Part shown: in pieces, positions 8,925-18,500 of the stretch | Numbering within the stretch: position 1 is the stretch's first letter | Layout of the letters: every line of letters starts with the position of its first letter | Assembly (NCBI GenBank): GCA_018371275.1 | Contig: JAHALF010000010.1 | Span: 13,072-77,071 of the forward strand | Length of the DNA: 64,000 bases | Source: Clostridiales bacterium | GTDB lineage: Bacteria > Bacillota > Clostridia > Lachnospirales > CAG-274 | Direction of reading: 5' to 3' | Translations under genes and position numbers: made by a program | Notes under the pieces: model-generated | What the model saw: only the letters and a program-made list of their open reading frames with translations | Told to the model about the DNA's origin: nothing | The model's database searches: none

Positions 8925-10466
8925 CTATTTAATTAATAAACTTTCACCAGTCATTTCTTTTGGTTGTTCTAAATTCATCATATCTAAAAGTGTTGGAGCT
9001 ATATCGGCAAGTTTGCCATCCTCTTTAAGACCTTTAGCTTTATCACAATTAATAAGAATAAATGGAACTGGATTTGTTGTATGAGCTGTAAAAGCTTCAC
9101 CTGTTGAATAATCAATAAGTTGGTCACTATTACCGTGATCTGCACATATAAACATTTGAGCGTTACTTTCTACAACAGTATCTACCACTTTACCAATACA
9201 CTCATCTACATATTCAATAGCTTTAACAGCAGCATCTATAACACCAGTATGACCTACCATATCAGGATTAGCATAATTTACAATAATTAAATCATATTTT
9301 CCATTTGCAATATTTTCTGTTAATTTTTCTGTAACTTCTTTAGCACTCATTTCTGGTTGTAAATCATAAGTAGCAACTTGTGGTGAAGGTATTAAAATTC
9401 TATCCTCATTTTTATAAGGTTCCTCCACACCACCATTAAAGAAAAATGTAACATGAGCATATTTTTCAGTTTCTGCAAGCCTTAATTGAGTAAGTCCCAA
9501 ATTAGATATGTACTCACCAAAGGTATTGCTTAATGTTTCTTTTAAGAAAACAACTTCTTTATTTTTTATAGAAGAATCATAATCTGTGAAAGTAACAAAT
9601 TTAGTGTTAAAATATCCTTTATCCCTATCAAAACCTTTAAAATCTTCATCACAAAATGCTCTTGTCATTTCTCTTGCTCTATCTGGACGATAATTAAAGA
9701 ATATAACAGAATCATTTTCATTAATAGTAGCTACTGGCATATCATTTTCTGTAACAACAGTAGGAACTACAAACTCATCATTAACATCTTTTGAATAAGA
9801 ATTTTCTATATAAGAGATAACATTCTCTGTACTATCACCTTTCCCCATAACCATAGCATTATAAGCGTGCTCTACTCTTTCCCAGCGATTATCTCTATCC
9901 ATAGCATAGTATCTTCCACTAATAGTAGCTATTTTACCTACACCTATTTCATTTATTTTAGATTGTAATTCTTGTAAAAATCCTTTACCAGATGTAGGAG
10001 GTGTATCTCTACCATCTAAAAATGCATGGATATATACTTTTTCAATACCATTCATTTTAGCCATTTTTAATAAACCATATAAATGTTCATTATGACTATG
10101 AACACCACCACTAGATAAAAGTCCCATTAAATGTAATGCAGCATTTCTTTCTTTGCAATTTTCCATAGCACCTTTTAATACACTATTTTCAAAGAAATCT
10201 CCATCTTGTATAGATTTAGTTATTCTAGTAAGCTCTTGATAAACAATTCTACCAGCTCCCATATTTAAATGACCAACCTCAGAGTTACCCATTTGCCCAT
10301 CTGGCAAACCAACAAATAACCCACTAGCATTACCTTTAACACAAGGGTATTCTTTAGTTATTCTATCAATATTAGGGGTATTTGCAAGTTTAATTGCATT
10401 ACCTTCTGTTTTTTCATTTATCCCAAAGCCATCTAATATCATTAAAACAGTAGTTTTTTTACCCAT
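8925..10466 (-). CDS. gpmI: 2,3-bisphosphoglycerate-independent phosphoglycerate mutase
   Basis: Interconverts 3- and 2-phosphoglycerate using two Mn ions and a phosphoserine. 513 residues, standard for iPGM. It opens with VLMILDGFGI (metal Asp); the nucleophilic Ser is in GNSEVGHLNMGAGR (about residue 62). Later motifs include HAFLDGRDTPP, DRDNRWERVEHAY and the C-terminal metal set FICADHGNSDQ and AHTTNPVPF. GGAGGT ribosome binding site. It starts 18 bases after tpiA stops. Confidence 0.98.
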   Translation of the reverse strand: MGKKTTVLMILDGFGINEKTEGNAIKLANTPNIDRITKEYPCVKGNASGLFVGLPDGQMGNSEVGHLNMGAGRIVYQELTRITKSIQDGDFFENSVLKGAMENCKERNAALHLMGLLSSGGVHSHNEHLYGLLKMAKMNGIEKVYIHAFLDGRDTPPTSGKGFLQELQSKINEIGVGKIATISGRYYAMDRDNRWERVEHAYNAMVMGKGDSTENVISYIENSYSKDVNDEFVVPTVVTENDMPVATINENDSVIFFNYRPDRAREMTRAFCDEDFKGFDRDKGYFNTKFVTFTDYDSSIKNKEVVFLKETLSNTFGEYISNLGLTQLRLAETEKYAHVTFFFNGGVEEPYKNEDRILIPSPQVATYDLQPEMSAKEVTEKLTENIANGKYDLIIVNYANPDMVGHTGVIDAAVKAIEYVDECIGKVVDTVVESNAQMFICADHGNSDQLIDYSTGEAFTAHTTNPVPFILINCDKAKGLKEDGKLADIAPTLLDMMNLEQPKEMTGESLLIK

Positions 10467-10484
10467 ATTTACCTCCTCATATTA

Positions 10485-11228
10485 TTAATAGTTTACAACT
10501 TTTATAAAATCTTCTTTAAGACTAGCACCACCAACTAATCCACCATCAATATTAGGCATATTAAATAACTCATTAGCACTATCTCCTGTAACGCTTCCAC
10601 CATATTGTATTCTAACAATATCCGCTACATCTTGACCATATACTTCTGCTACAACTTTTCTAACTTCTGCACAAACCTCTTCTGCTTGTTCTTTAGTAGC
10701 AACTTTACCAGTACCAATAGCCCAAATTGGTTCATAAGCAATAACAACTTTTTTAGCATCTTCTTTAGATATACCTGCAAAAGCTTTTTTAACTTGTACT
10801 CTAACTAATTCAATAGTAATATTAAGCTCTCTTTCTTCAAGAGTTTCACCAACACATAAAATTGGAACTATATTATGCTCTAAAGCCTTTTTTACTTTTT
10901 TATTTATTATTTCATCAGTTTCACCAAAATATGCACGTCTTTCAGAATGTCCAATTATAACATATTTAACTCCAAGTTCTTTAAGCATAGATGGTGCAAT
11001 TTCTCCAGTATAAGCACCAGACTCTTCAAAATGCATATTTTGAGCACCAAGGTTAATATTTGTACCTTTAATAGCTTCAGAAACAGACATTAAATCTACA
11101 AAAGGAACACAAACAACTACATCACTTTTATCTGTATCAATACCACTTTTTAAAGTGTTAATAAGTTCAACTGCTTCATTGTGATTTTTATTCATTTTCC
11201 AGTTACCTGCAATAATTTTCTTTCTCAT
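10485..11228 (-). CDS. tpiA: Triosephosphate isomerase
   Basis: Interconverts dihydroxyacetone phosphate and glyceraldehyde 3-phosphate. The start at 11228 (MRKKIIAGNWKMNKN) has GGAGG 6 bases upstream and fits the family; an in-frame ATG at 11240 overlaps the ribosome binding site. The product is 247 residues. Active-site Lys is in GNWKMN, His in IGHSERR, catalytic Glu in AYEPIWAIGTG, and the phosphate loop is YGGSV and GGLVGGASL. A strong hairpin lies just upstream of its ribosome binding site. Confidence 0.98.
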   Translation of the reverse strand: MRKKIIAGNWKMNKNHNEAVELINTLKSGIDTDKSDVVVCVPFVDLMSVSEAIKGTNINLGAQNMHFEESGAYTGEIAPSMLKELGVKYVIIGHSERRAYFGETDEIINKKVKKALEHNIVPILCVGETLEERELNITIELVRVQVKKAFAGISKEDAKKVVIAYEPIWAIGTGKVATKEQAEEVCAEVRKVVAEVYGQDVADIVRIQYGGSVTGDSANELFNMPNIDGGLVGGASLKEDFIKVVNY

Positions 11229-11243
11229 AATTTCCTCCATAAA

Positions 11244-11277
11244 ATATAGGCTAAGGCTAAAAAGCCTTAGCCTATAT
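11244..11277 (-). terminator. Strong intercistronic hairpin before tpiA
   Basis: A 15-bp perfect stem (11244-11258 with 11263-11277) and AAAA loop in the pgk-tpiA gap. On minus it is followed by TTTTATGGAGG, so the short T run abuts the tpiA ribosome binding site. It may act as a partial terminator, a processing site or an mRNA stabiliser. Confidence 0.7.
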
Positions 11278-11312
11278 AAAAATTTTATTTTTATATTTTA
11301 AACAATTAAATA

Positions 11313-12500
11313 CTATTTATCATTTGCTGCAACAACACCTGGTAACTCTTTACCTTCTAAAAATTCTAAAGAAGCACCACCACCAGTTGAAATATGGCTC
11401 ATTTTATCTGCAAAGCCAAGTTGATTAACTGCTGCTGCAGAATCTCCACCACCGATAATAGTTGTAGCATCAATATTTGCTAAAGCCTCTGCTACAGCAA
11501 TAGTACCTTTTGCAAAGTTAGCAAATTCAAAAACACCCATAGGTCCATTCCAAACAACTGTTTTAGCATCTTTTAAAGCATTAGCAAATAACTCTCTAGT
11601 TTTTTCACCAATATCAAGACCTTGCCATCCAGCTGGTATACCACCTTCTACTGTTTTAAACTCTGTATCATTTTTAAATTCTTGTGTAACAACTGTATCA
11701 ACAGGAATTAAGAAATTTACACCTTTAGCTTTAGCTTTTTCCATCATTTCTTTAGCATAGTCTACTTTATCTGCTTCTAATAAAGACTCACCTACTTCAA
11801 GACCATTAGCTTTCATAAATGTATAAGCCATACCACCACCAATTATTAACGTATCTACTTTTTCAAGTAAATTATTAATAACATTTATTTTATCAGAAAC
11901 TTTAGCACCACCTAAAATAGCAACAAAAGGTCTTTCTGGATTATTTACTGCATTACCTAAGTAAGTAATTTCTTTATCCATTAAATATCCAACTGCAGAT
12001 TCTGAAACAAATTTTGTAACACCAACAGTTGAACAATGTGCTCTATGAGAAGATCCAAAAGCATCATTTACATAAACATCACAAAGGCTAGCAAGCTCTT
12101 TGCTAAATTCTTCTACATTTTTAGTTTCTTCTTTTCTAAATCTAGTGTTTTCTAATAAAACAACATCACCTTCTTGCATAGCTTCAACAGCTTTTTTAGC
12201 ATTTTCACCAACAACTGTATCATCTGCTGCAAAAACAACTGTTTTACCTAATTTTTCTGATAATCTAGTAGCAACAGGTGCTAAAGACGCGCTAGCAGTT
12301 GGCTCTTTTGGTTTACCTAAATGAGAGCATAAAATAACTTTTGCTCCTTCATTTATTAATTTATTTATTGTTGGAAGAGCTGCAACTATTCTATTTTCAT
12401 CTGTAATAACACCATCTTGTAATGGAACATTAAAGTCACATCTTACTAATACTCTTTTTCCTTTTACTTGTAAATCATCAACGGATTTTTTATTTAACAT
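11313..12500 (-). CDS. pgk: Phosphoglycerate kinase
   Basis: Makes ATP from 1,3-bisphosphoglycerate. The start at 12500 (MLNKKSVDDLQVKGKRVLVRCDFNVPL) has AAAGGGG upstream; an in-frame ATG at 12527 is unsupported. The product is 395 residues. Motifs: RVLVRCDFNVP, LLENTRF, DAFGSSHRAHCST, AILGGAKVSDK, the nucleotide loop VWNGPMGVFE, and STGGGASLEFLEGK. First gene of the pgk-tpiA-gpmI-eno string; gap lies 1.2 kb upstream beyond two plus-strand genes. Confidence 0.98.
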   Translation of the reverse strand: MLNKKSVDDLQVKGKRVLVRCDFNVPLQDGVITDENRIVAALPTINKLINEGAKVILCSHLGKPKEPTASASLAPVATRLSEKLGKTVVFAADDTVVGENAKKAVEAMQEGDVVLLENTRFRKEETKNVEEFSKELASLCDVYVNDAFGSSHRAHCSTVGVTKFVSESAVGYLMDKEITYLGNAVNNPERPFVAILGGAKVSDKINVINNLLEKVDTLIIGGGMAYTFMKANGLEVGESLLEADKVDYAKEMMEKAKAKGVNFLIPVDTVVTQEFKNDTEFKTVEGGIPAGWQGLDIGEKTRELFANALKDAKTVVWNGPMGVFEFANFAKGTIAVAEALANIDATTIIGGGDSAAAVNQLGFADKMSHISTGGGASLEFLEGKELPGVVAANDK

Positions 12501-12863
12501 AATAAATTCCCCTTTCAAAATACACAATGTTTTGTGCTACTAAATTTAAAATCTATATTTAAATTTATGGCTAATAATATATTAATTTACACATCAACCA
12601 CATTGATAATATTATAACATATTTACCATTTTATTGCTTTACATTTTTTATACAATTTTTTATTCATTTTATTACATTTTTTTATTAATAACACACAATT
12701 AAAAATTATTTTCTTTAAAAAATAAGTCTTTTCTATTATTTTAAAGCATTAGCATTATTATATTATTTATTTTTTATAAAAACTTATACTATACTTATAA
12801 ACCTTTTTTTATTATATGCGTATAATTATATAAATAAAATAAATAAATATGGAGGTAATTATT
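12501..12863. other. Non-coding region between pgk and the SHOCT-like gene
   Basis: 363 bases, almost only A and T. It holds the pgk ribosome binding site and extended -10 promoter on minus, a TATAAT at 12821-12826 that may serve the plus-strand gene (no good -35 seen), and GGAGG at 12851-12855. No further gene or structured RNA was recognised. Confidence 0.6.
12611..12619 (-). promoter_or_regulatory. Extended -10 promoter of pgk
   Basis: Minus-strand TGTTATAAT (TGn plus TATAAT at 12611-12616) about 110 bases before pgk. No clear -35. The same GTTATAAT core occurs upstream of gap. Confidence 0.5.
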
Positions 12864-13229
12864 ATGATAAATGAAAGAATAATGATTTTAGAAATGATTA
12901 AAGATGGTAAAATTTCTGTTGATGATGGTGTTAAGCTTTTAAACGCCTTAAATAAGAATAGTTCTTCAAATTTTAATGATTTTACAAATGATTTAAAATA
13001 TAAATTTAACAATATACCTAAACCAAATACAGAAAAAATTAAAGAAGGTGCCCAAGTACTATTTAATAAAACTGAAGTATTATTTGATGACTTTACAAAA
13101 TCTGTAAAAGATTTTTTTAATACAAATGAAATTAAAGAAAATGATACTCAAGAAGATAAAGTTATAAATATAAACCCTGAAGATAACCGTATAGAAGATA
13201 AAAATAAAGACAATCTTTACAATAATTAA
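12864..13229 (+). CDS. Small SHOCT-like domain protein
   Basis: 121 residues starting at 12864, with GGAGG 8 bases upstream (an earlier in-frame ATG at 12849 overlaps that site). The first 33 residues (MINERIMILEMIKDGKISVDDGVKLLNAL, in parts ILEMIKDGKISVDDGVKLL) match the SHOCT-like segment found at the N-terminus of YvlB/LiaX-type proteins. The rest is a charged helical region (two FDDFTKSVKDFF-like stretches) and a Glu/Asp/Asn/Lys-rich tail with no membrane segment. Function unknown. It is followed by its own terminator and sits between gap and pgk on the opposite strand. Confidence 0.75.
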   Translation: MINERIMILEMIKDGKISVDDGVKLLNALNKNSSSNFNDFTNDLKYKFNNIPKPNTEKIKEGAQVLFNKTEVLFDDFTKSVKDFFNTNEIKENDTQEDKVININPEDNRIEDKNKDNLYNN

Positions 13230-13241
13230 ACATTATAATAC

Positions 13242-13278
13242 AAAAATAGCTATAAATATTTATTTATAGCTATTTTTA
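13242..13278 (+). terminator. Terminator after the SHOCT-like gene
   Basis: Long stem AAAAATAGCTATAAATA paired with TATTTATAGCTATTTTT and a T tail, just downstream of the stop at 13229. Confidence 0.85.
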
Positions 13279-13384
13279 TGCTATAATATTTTAAGTTACT
13301 TTATAATTTTACATATTTATTTATTAACCTTAAATATTATTATTAAACTTTTAATTAAGATAATAACCAAGGAGTTGATTTTTA

Positions 13385-13687
13385 ATGGATTTATTAACTA
13401 TTATATTATTATTAACTACTAATTTAATATTAAAAATTATTAGCTTTATTTATATATATTTAGACGCAAAACAAAAAAATAATGAGCCAGTACTTTGGGT
13501 TCTTATAGATATTTATGCTGGATTTATAGGAATATCTTTATATATTCTTTCTCAGTTAAAAAATGAATATGAAAATATAAATAAAATATATTTTAGGTAT
13601 TTAATATTTTATATTTGTTTTTCTATTATAAGTATTACAATTATTACATCAATTTTGATAAATAGTATGATTTTATTACCAATATAA
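13385..13687 (+). CDS. Small membrane protein, possible PLDc_N-like
   Basis: 100 residues with three hydrophobic segments (about 2-25, 35-57 and 70-98). The middle part, LDAKQKNNEPVLWVLIDIYA followed by GFIGISLYIL, resembles the two-helix PLDc_N/phospholipase D-nuclease N-terminal-like membrane module found alone in many Firmicute small proteins. That resemblance is by eye only. AAGGAG ribosome binding site 8 bases upstream. No catalytic motif. It converges on gap, with a shared terminator. Confidence 0.7.
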   Translation: MDLLTIILLLTTNLILKIISFIYIYLDAKQKNNEPVLWVLIDIYAGFIGISLYILSQLKNEYENINKIYFRYLIFYICFSIISITIITSILINSMILLPI

Positions 13688-13717
13688 AAACCATAGCTAA
13701 ACAATGCTATGGTTTTT
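13686..13717. terminator. Bidirectional terminator between the small membrane gene and gap
   Basis: AAAAACCATAGC pairs with GCTATGGTTTTT around an 8-base loop; A and T runs on both sides serve the two convergent genes. Confidence 0.9.
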
Positions 13718-13736
13718 ATATTTTAATTGTTTAAAA

Positions 13737-14738
13737 TTAATTTACAGATGCCATATGAGAAACTAAGTCAAGACATTTGTTTGAATAGCCCCACTCATTA
13801 TCATACCAAGAAACTAATTTAACAAAATTATCATTTAAAGCAATACCTGCTTTAGCATCAAATACAGATGTACAGTATTCGTGAACAAAATCAGTAGAAA
13901 CTACATCATCTTCTGTATATCCTAAAATACCTTTTAATTCGCCATTAGCGGCTTCTTTAACAGCAGCTTTGATTTCTTCATAAGTAGCTGGTTTTTCAAG
14001 ACGGCAAGTTAAGTCTACAACAGATACATTAATAGTTGGTACTCTAAATGCCATACCAGTTAATTTACCATCTAATTCTGGAATAACTTTACCAACTGCT
14101 TTAGCAGCACCAGTAGAAGATGGGATTATGTTAGCAGCAGCAGCACGTCCACCTCTCCAGTCTTTTTTAGATGGTCCATCAACAGTTTTTTGAGTAGCAG
14201 TTGTCGCATGTACAGTTGACATTAAACCTTCAATGATACCAAACTTATCATTGATAACTTTTGATAAAGGTGCAAGACAGTTAGTTGTACAAGATGCATT
14301 AGAAACAACATTCATATCTGATTTGTAATCTTTGTGGTTTACACCCATAACGAACATAGGTGCATCTGCAGAAGGAGCAGAGATAACAACTTTTTTAGCA
14401 CCACCTTTAAAGTGTGCAGAAGCTTTATCAACAGTAGTGAATACACCTGTAGATTCTACAACATATTCAACACCAGCTTCACCCCAAGCTATATCTTCTG
14501 GGTTCATACATTGGAATACAGTAATTTCTTTACCATTAACAACAAGTTTGTCACCTTTAATACAAACATCGCCATTAAATCTGCCATGAACAGAGTCATA
14601 TTTAAGCATATAAACCATATATTCAAGATCAATAAATGGGTCATTTATTGCAACAACATCTAAATTGTCTCTTTCAACTGAAGCACGAAATACAAGACGA
14701 CCGATACGTCCAAAACCATTAATACCTACTTTAATCAT
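13737..14738 (-). CDS. gap: Glyceraldehyde-3-phosphate dehydrogenase, type I
   Basis: Oxidises glyceraldehyde 3-phosphate to 1,3-bisphosphoglycerate with NAD. 333 residues. NAD-binding GINGFGRIGRLVFRA at the N-terminus, catalytic Cys in SNASCTTNCLAPL, conserved STVHATTATQKTVDGPS-type loop, PSSTGAAKAVGKVIP, and the C-terminal SWYDNEWGYSNK. GGAGG ribosome binding site. It usually leads a gap-pgk-tpi-gpmI-eno operon; here its own terminator and two plus-strand genes separate it from pgk. Confidence 0.98.
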   Translation of the reverse strand: MIKVGINGFGRIGRLVFRASVERDNLDVVAINDPFIDLEYMVYMLKYDSVHGRFNGDVCIKGDKLVVNGKEITVFQCMNPEDIAWGEAGVEYVVESTGVFTTVDKASAHFKGGAKKVVISAPSADAPMFVMGVNHKDYKSDMNVVSNASCTTNCLAPLSKVINDKFGIIEGLMSTVHATTATQKTVDGPSKKDWRGGRAAAANIIPSSTGAAKAVGKVIPELDGKLTGMAFRVPTINVSVVDLTCRLEKPATYEEIKAAVKEAANGELKGILGYTEDDVVSTDFVHEYCTSVFDAKAGIALNDNFVKLVSWYDNEWGYSNKCLDLVSHMASVN

Positions 14739-14812
14739 TTTAAAGTCCTCCTAATTTTAAAAATTAAGCTTAATAAAATAGTATATCCTACTTTATTAAC
14801 AACTATGTTTAC

Positions 14813-14821
14813 ATTATAACA
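14813..14821 (-). promoter_or_regulatory. Extended -10 promoter of gap
   Basis: Minus-strand TGTTATAAT (-10 at 14813-14818 preceded by TGn), about 75 bases before the start codon. The -35 is poor, which fits extended -10 usage. Confidence 0.5.
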
Positions 14822-14866
14822 CAAATTGCCAATAAGATAAATAACTTTTTAACAATTTTTTTATTT

Positions 14867-14965
14867 TTATCTTCTTTTGTTAACAAGTGATATAATAGAT
14901 AAAGCTAAAGCACACCCACTTATCAATAATGCTATAGAACTAAAAACAATACTTGTAATTTTCAT
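14867..14965 (-). CDS. 32-residue hydrophobic microprotein
   Basis: The frame reads MKITSIVFSSIALLISGCAL then ALSIISLVNKRR and stops at 14867. GTGAGG lies about 8 bases before the ATG. It is a single membrane segment with a basic end; LISGC at residues 14-18 resembles a lipobox, although cleavage there would leave only 15 residues. Similar tiny one-helix proteins are common in clostridia without a known role. It starts 29 bases after the stop of the 161-residue membrane protein gene, so the two are probably co-transcribed. Confidence 0.6.
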   Translation of the reverse strand: MKITSIVFSSIALLISGCALALSIISLVNKRR

Positions 14966-14994
14966 ATAAAAATACCTCACTTTTTTCATATTTT

Positions 14995-15480
14995 TTAGTT
15001 TTTTTTACTTTTTATAATTTTTTCAATTAATAATGTTATTATAATTACTAATATAGGCATAAAAATCAATGTTAACAATATATTTTTAATAGTAAAATTT
15101 ATTGTATTTGATACTTCCCCATATTCTAAAATATATCTACATAACATCCCTAAACAAGTTAAAATAAAAGTAATAAAATACATAAATAAATAATTCTTAT
15201 TTACAATTAAATTAAATATAATTGCTATTAATACTATCCCATACAATTTCATACTTAATGTAAATATAATAATAGTAAGTATAACACTTATATATTTATT
15301 ATTATCCATTTCTTTTTTTAATATAATTTTAGATGCTGTTATTATAAATGATATACCTATTATATTTTTAGTATATGTAGTTAGCTTAAATATAGGGAAA
15401 TCAAATATTAAATATAAAAGAGTAATCATAAAAATTAAAATATATAGTATTTTATTTAATTTTTCTTTATCTTTTATCAT
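14995..15480 (-). CDS. Multi-pass membrane protein of unknown function
   Basis: 161 residues with about five hydrophobic segments (roughly 10-30, 38-54, 62-100 as two, 104-121 and 132-153) and a lysine-rich C-terminus. No catalytic motif or family signature was recognised. GGAGA ribosome binding site 5 bases before ATG. It lies 31 bases downstream of purL and just upstream of the 32-residue microprotein, so it probably belongs to the same transcript. Being hydrophobic and A/T-rich, its reading frame is supported mainly by length, ribosome binding site and position. Confidence 0.65.
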   Translation of the reverse strand: MIKDKEKLNKILYILIFMITLLYLIFDFPIFKLTTYTKNIIGISFIITASKIILKKEMDNNKYISVILTIIIFTLSMKLYGIVLIAIIFNLIVNKNYLFMYFITFILTCLGMLCRYILEYGEVSNTINFTIKNILLTLIFMPILVIIITLLIEKIIKSKKN

Positions 15481-15511
15481 ATAATCTCCTATTTTTACAC
15501 TTTTATACTAA

Positions 15512-18500
15512 CTATTTAAAATAATTAACACCTGCTTCAAATATTTTTTGATCTTTTTCACCTATTACATTTTTATAAAGACCATTTCCTATCCTTTCTG
15601 AATGACCCATTTTACCAAAAACTCGTCCATCTGGACTTGTTATACCCTCTATAGCAAGCATAGACCCATTAGGATTAAATTTAATATCATAAGTTGGATT
15701 ATTATTTTTATCTACATATTGTGTAGCTATTTGTCCATTTTCTATAAGCTGCTTTATTATTTGTTCATTTGCAACAAACCTACCTTCACCATGAGAAAAT
15801 GGAATTTTATGTGTATCTCCTACATTACAATTGTAAAGCCAAGGAGATTTATTAGAAGTTATTTTTGTTGTAGCAAGACAAGATATATGTCTACCAATAG
15901 TATTAAATGTTAAAGTTGGTGAATTTTCTGTCATATCTCTTATGTCTCCGTAAGGAACAAGTCCAAGTTTTATAAGAGCTTGGAAACCATTACAAATACC
16001 TAACATTAAACCATCTCTATTATTAAGCAAATTCATTACACTATCTTTTATACGTGGATTTCTAAATATAGATGCAATAAATTTACCAGAACCATCTGGT
16101 TCATCTCCAGCACTAAATCCACCTGGTATCATAACTATTTGCGACTTGTCTATTATTTTAACCATTTGTTCAATAGATTGTTTTATTCCATCACTGTTAA
16201 GATTTTTAAATAAAAATGTTTCTACCTCTCCACCTGCTTTTTCAAAAGCACGTTTTAAATCATACTCACAATTTGTACCTGGAAATACTGGTATAAAAAC
16301 TTTAGGCTTAGCTATAGATACATTGCTTTTTCTTTTCTCAGATACTTTATATTCTCTAATATCTAGTTCAATTGGCTTAAATTCATCATAATATTTTGTA
16401 GGGAATATAGGCTCTAAAGTATCAAACCAAGCTTTTTGTATTTCTTGTAAATCTATTTTTTCATTATTTATTGTTATAAATTGTTCTTTTGTAGTTTTAC
16501 CTAAATTTTCATATGTAAATCCTTCAAATTCTTTTTCTATATTCACACTTTTATCAACTTCTAAAACAAAGGAACCATAACTATAATTAAATACATCTTT
16601 ATCTAAAGAAACGTTAGCACCTATGTAATTACCTAAAGACATTTTGCTAATAGATGCAGAAACTCCACCAAATCCTATTGTGCTAGCAGATAAAACTTTT
16701 TTATCTTTTATAAGAGTATTTATTTTTTCATAATTTTTAGTAAGTTCTTCAAATATAGGTAAATCATAGTTATCATATTTTGTAGTAAGTTTAATAACAT
16801 AGTTATCTTCTTTTTTAAATTCTGGTGATATAACATTATTAACATTAGCTATATCTAGTGCAAAAGATACTAATGTAGGTGGTACATTCATATCTTTAAA
16901 AGTACCAGACATACTGTCTTTACCACCAATAGCAGCAATACCAAGACTAAGCTGTGCGTGTAAAGCACCTATTAATGCACTAAAGGGCTTGCCCCATTTT
17001 TCTTTATCATTACCTAGTTTTTCAAAATATTCTTGGAAAGTTAATTTAATGTTTTTATAATCTCCACCAGTAGCAACTATTTTAGAAACAGATTCTACAA
17101 CTGCATATATAGCAGAATGAAATGCGCTCCATTTAGCAACTTTTGGGTTGTATCCATAGCTCATGATAGTAGCTGTATTAGTTTCACCTTTTAAAACTGG
17201 TATTTTACAAACCATAGCTTCTGGAGGTGTCAATTGGTTTTCTCCACCAAATGGCATTAAAACAGTTCCTGAACCAATAGTAGAATCAAACATTTCAGAA
17301 AGCCCTTTTTGGCTACATACATTTAAGTCTTTTAAATTATTAAACCATTTTTCTTTTATATTTGTTAAATCTTCTTTTTCTTCTATTTTTTGTTGAGGAC
17401 TTTTTACAAATACATCCATATTTTGAGTAACACCGTTAGTATCTAAAAAATCTCTAGATAAATTTACTATTTCTTTACCTCTCCATTTCATTTTTAAACG
17501 TCTATCATCTGTAACTTTAGCGACAACAACTGCCTCTAAATTTTCTTCATTAGCAAATTGTATAAATTTATCCACATCTTTTTCTTCTACAACAACAGCC
17601 ATTCTCTCTTGAGATTCTGATATAGCAAGCTCTGTTCCATCAAGACCCTCATATTTTTTAGGAACTAAATCTAAATTTATATCAAGTCCATCTGATAATT
17701 CCCCTATTGCAACAGATACACCACCTGCTCCAAAGTCATTACATCTTTTTATAAGCTTACTTACATTTTCATTTCTAAATAATCTTTGTAGCTTTCTTTC
17801 AGTAGGCGCATTACCTTTTTGTACTTCTGCACCACAACTATTAATAGATTCTTCTGTATGCTCTTTAGATGAACCAGTAGCACCACCACATCCATCTCTT
17901 CCAGTTCTACCACCAGTTAATATAACAACATCACCTTTTTTAGGTACATTTCTTATTACATTTTCTTTTTTATTAGCTCCAATAACTGCTCCTATCTCCA
18001 TTCTTTTAGCAACATAATCTTCATCATAAATTTCTGACACTAATCCTGTTGCAAGTCCTATTTGATTACCATATGAGCTATATCCGTGAGCTGCTGTTTT
18101 TGTTATTGTCCTTTGAGGTAATTTACCTGTTAATGTATTTTTTATTTCTGTTCTTGGATTTCCACTACCTGTTACTCTCATTGCCTGATAAACGTAGCTT
18201 CTTCCAGATAGAGGGTCTCTTATTGCTCCACCAAGACAAGTTGCTGCTCCACCAAATGGCTCTATTTCTGTTGGGTGATTATGTGTTTCATTTTTAAACA
18301 TAACAAGCCATTCTTCATTTTTACCATCAACATCAACATCAACTACAATACTACAAGCATTAATTTCTTCAGATTCATCAAGATTTTTAAGAATTCCCTT
18401 AGATTTTAACACTTTCATACCCATAACAGCTATATCCATAAGGCAAATATCTTTTTGTTTGTCTTTATATAAAACTTTTCTTTCTTCTAAGTAAGTATTA

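Noticed and set aside
12812..13012. 66-residue minus-strand frame opposite the SHOCT-like gene
   Set aside because: Overlaps a gene with a good start and domain match; no ribosome binding site.
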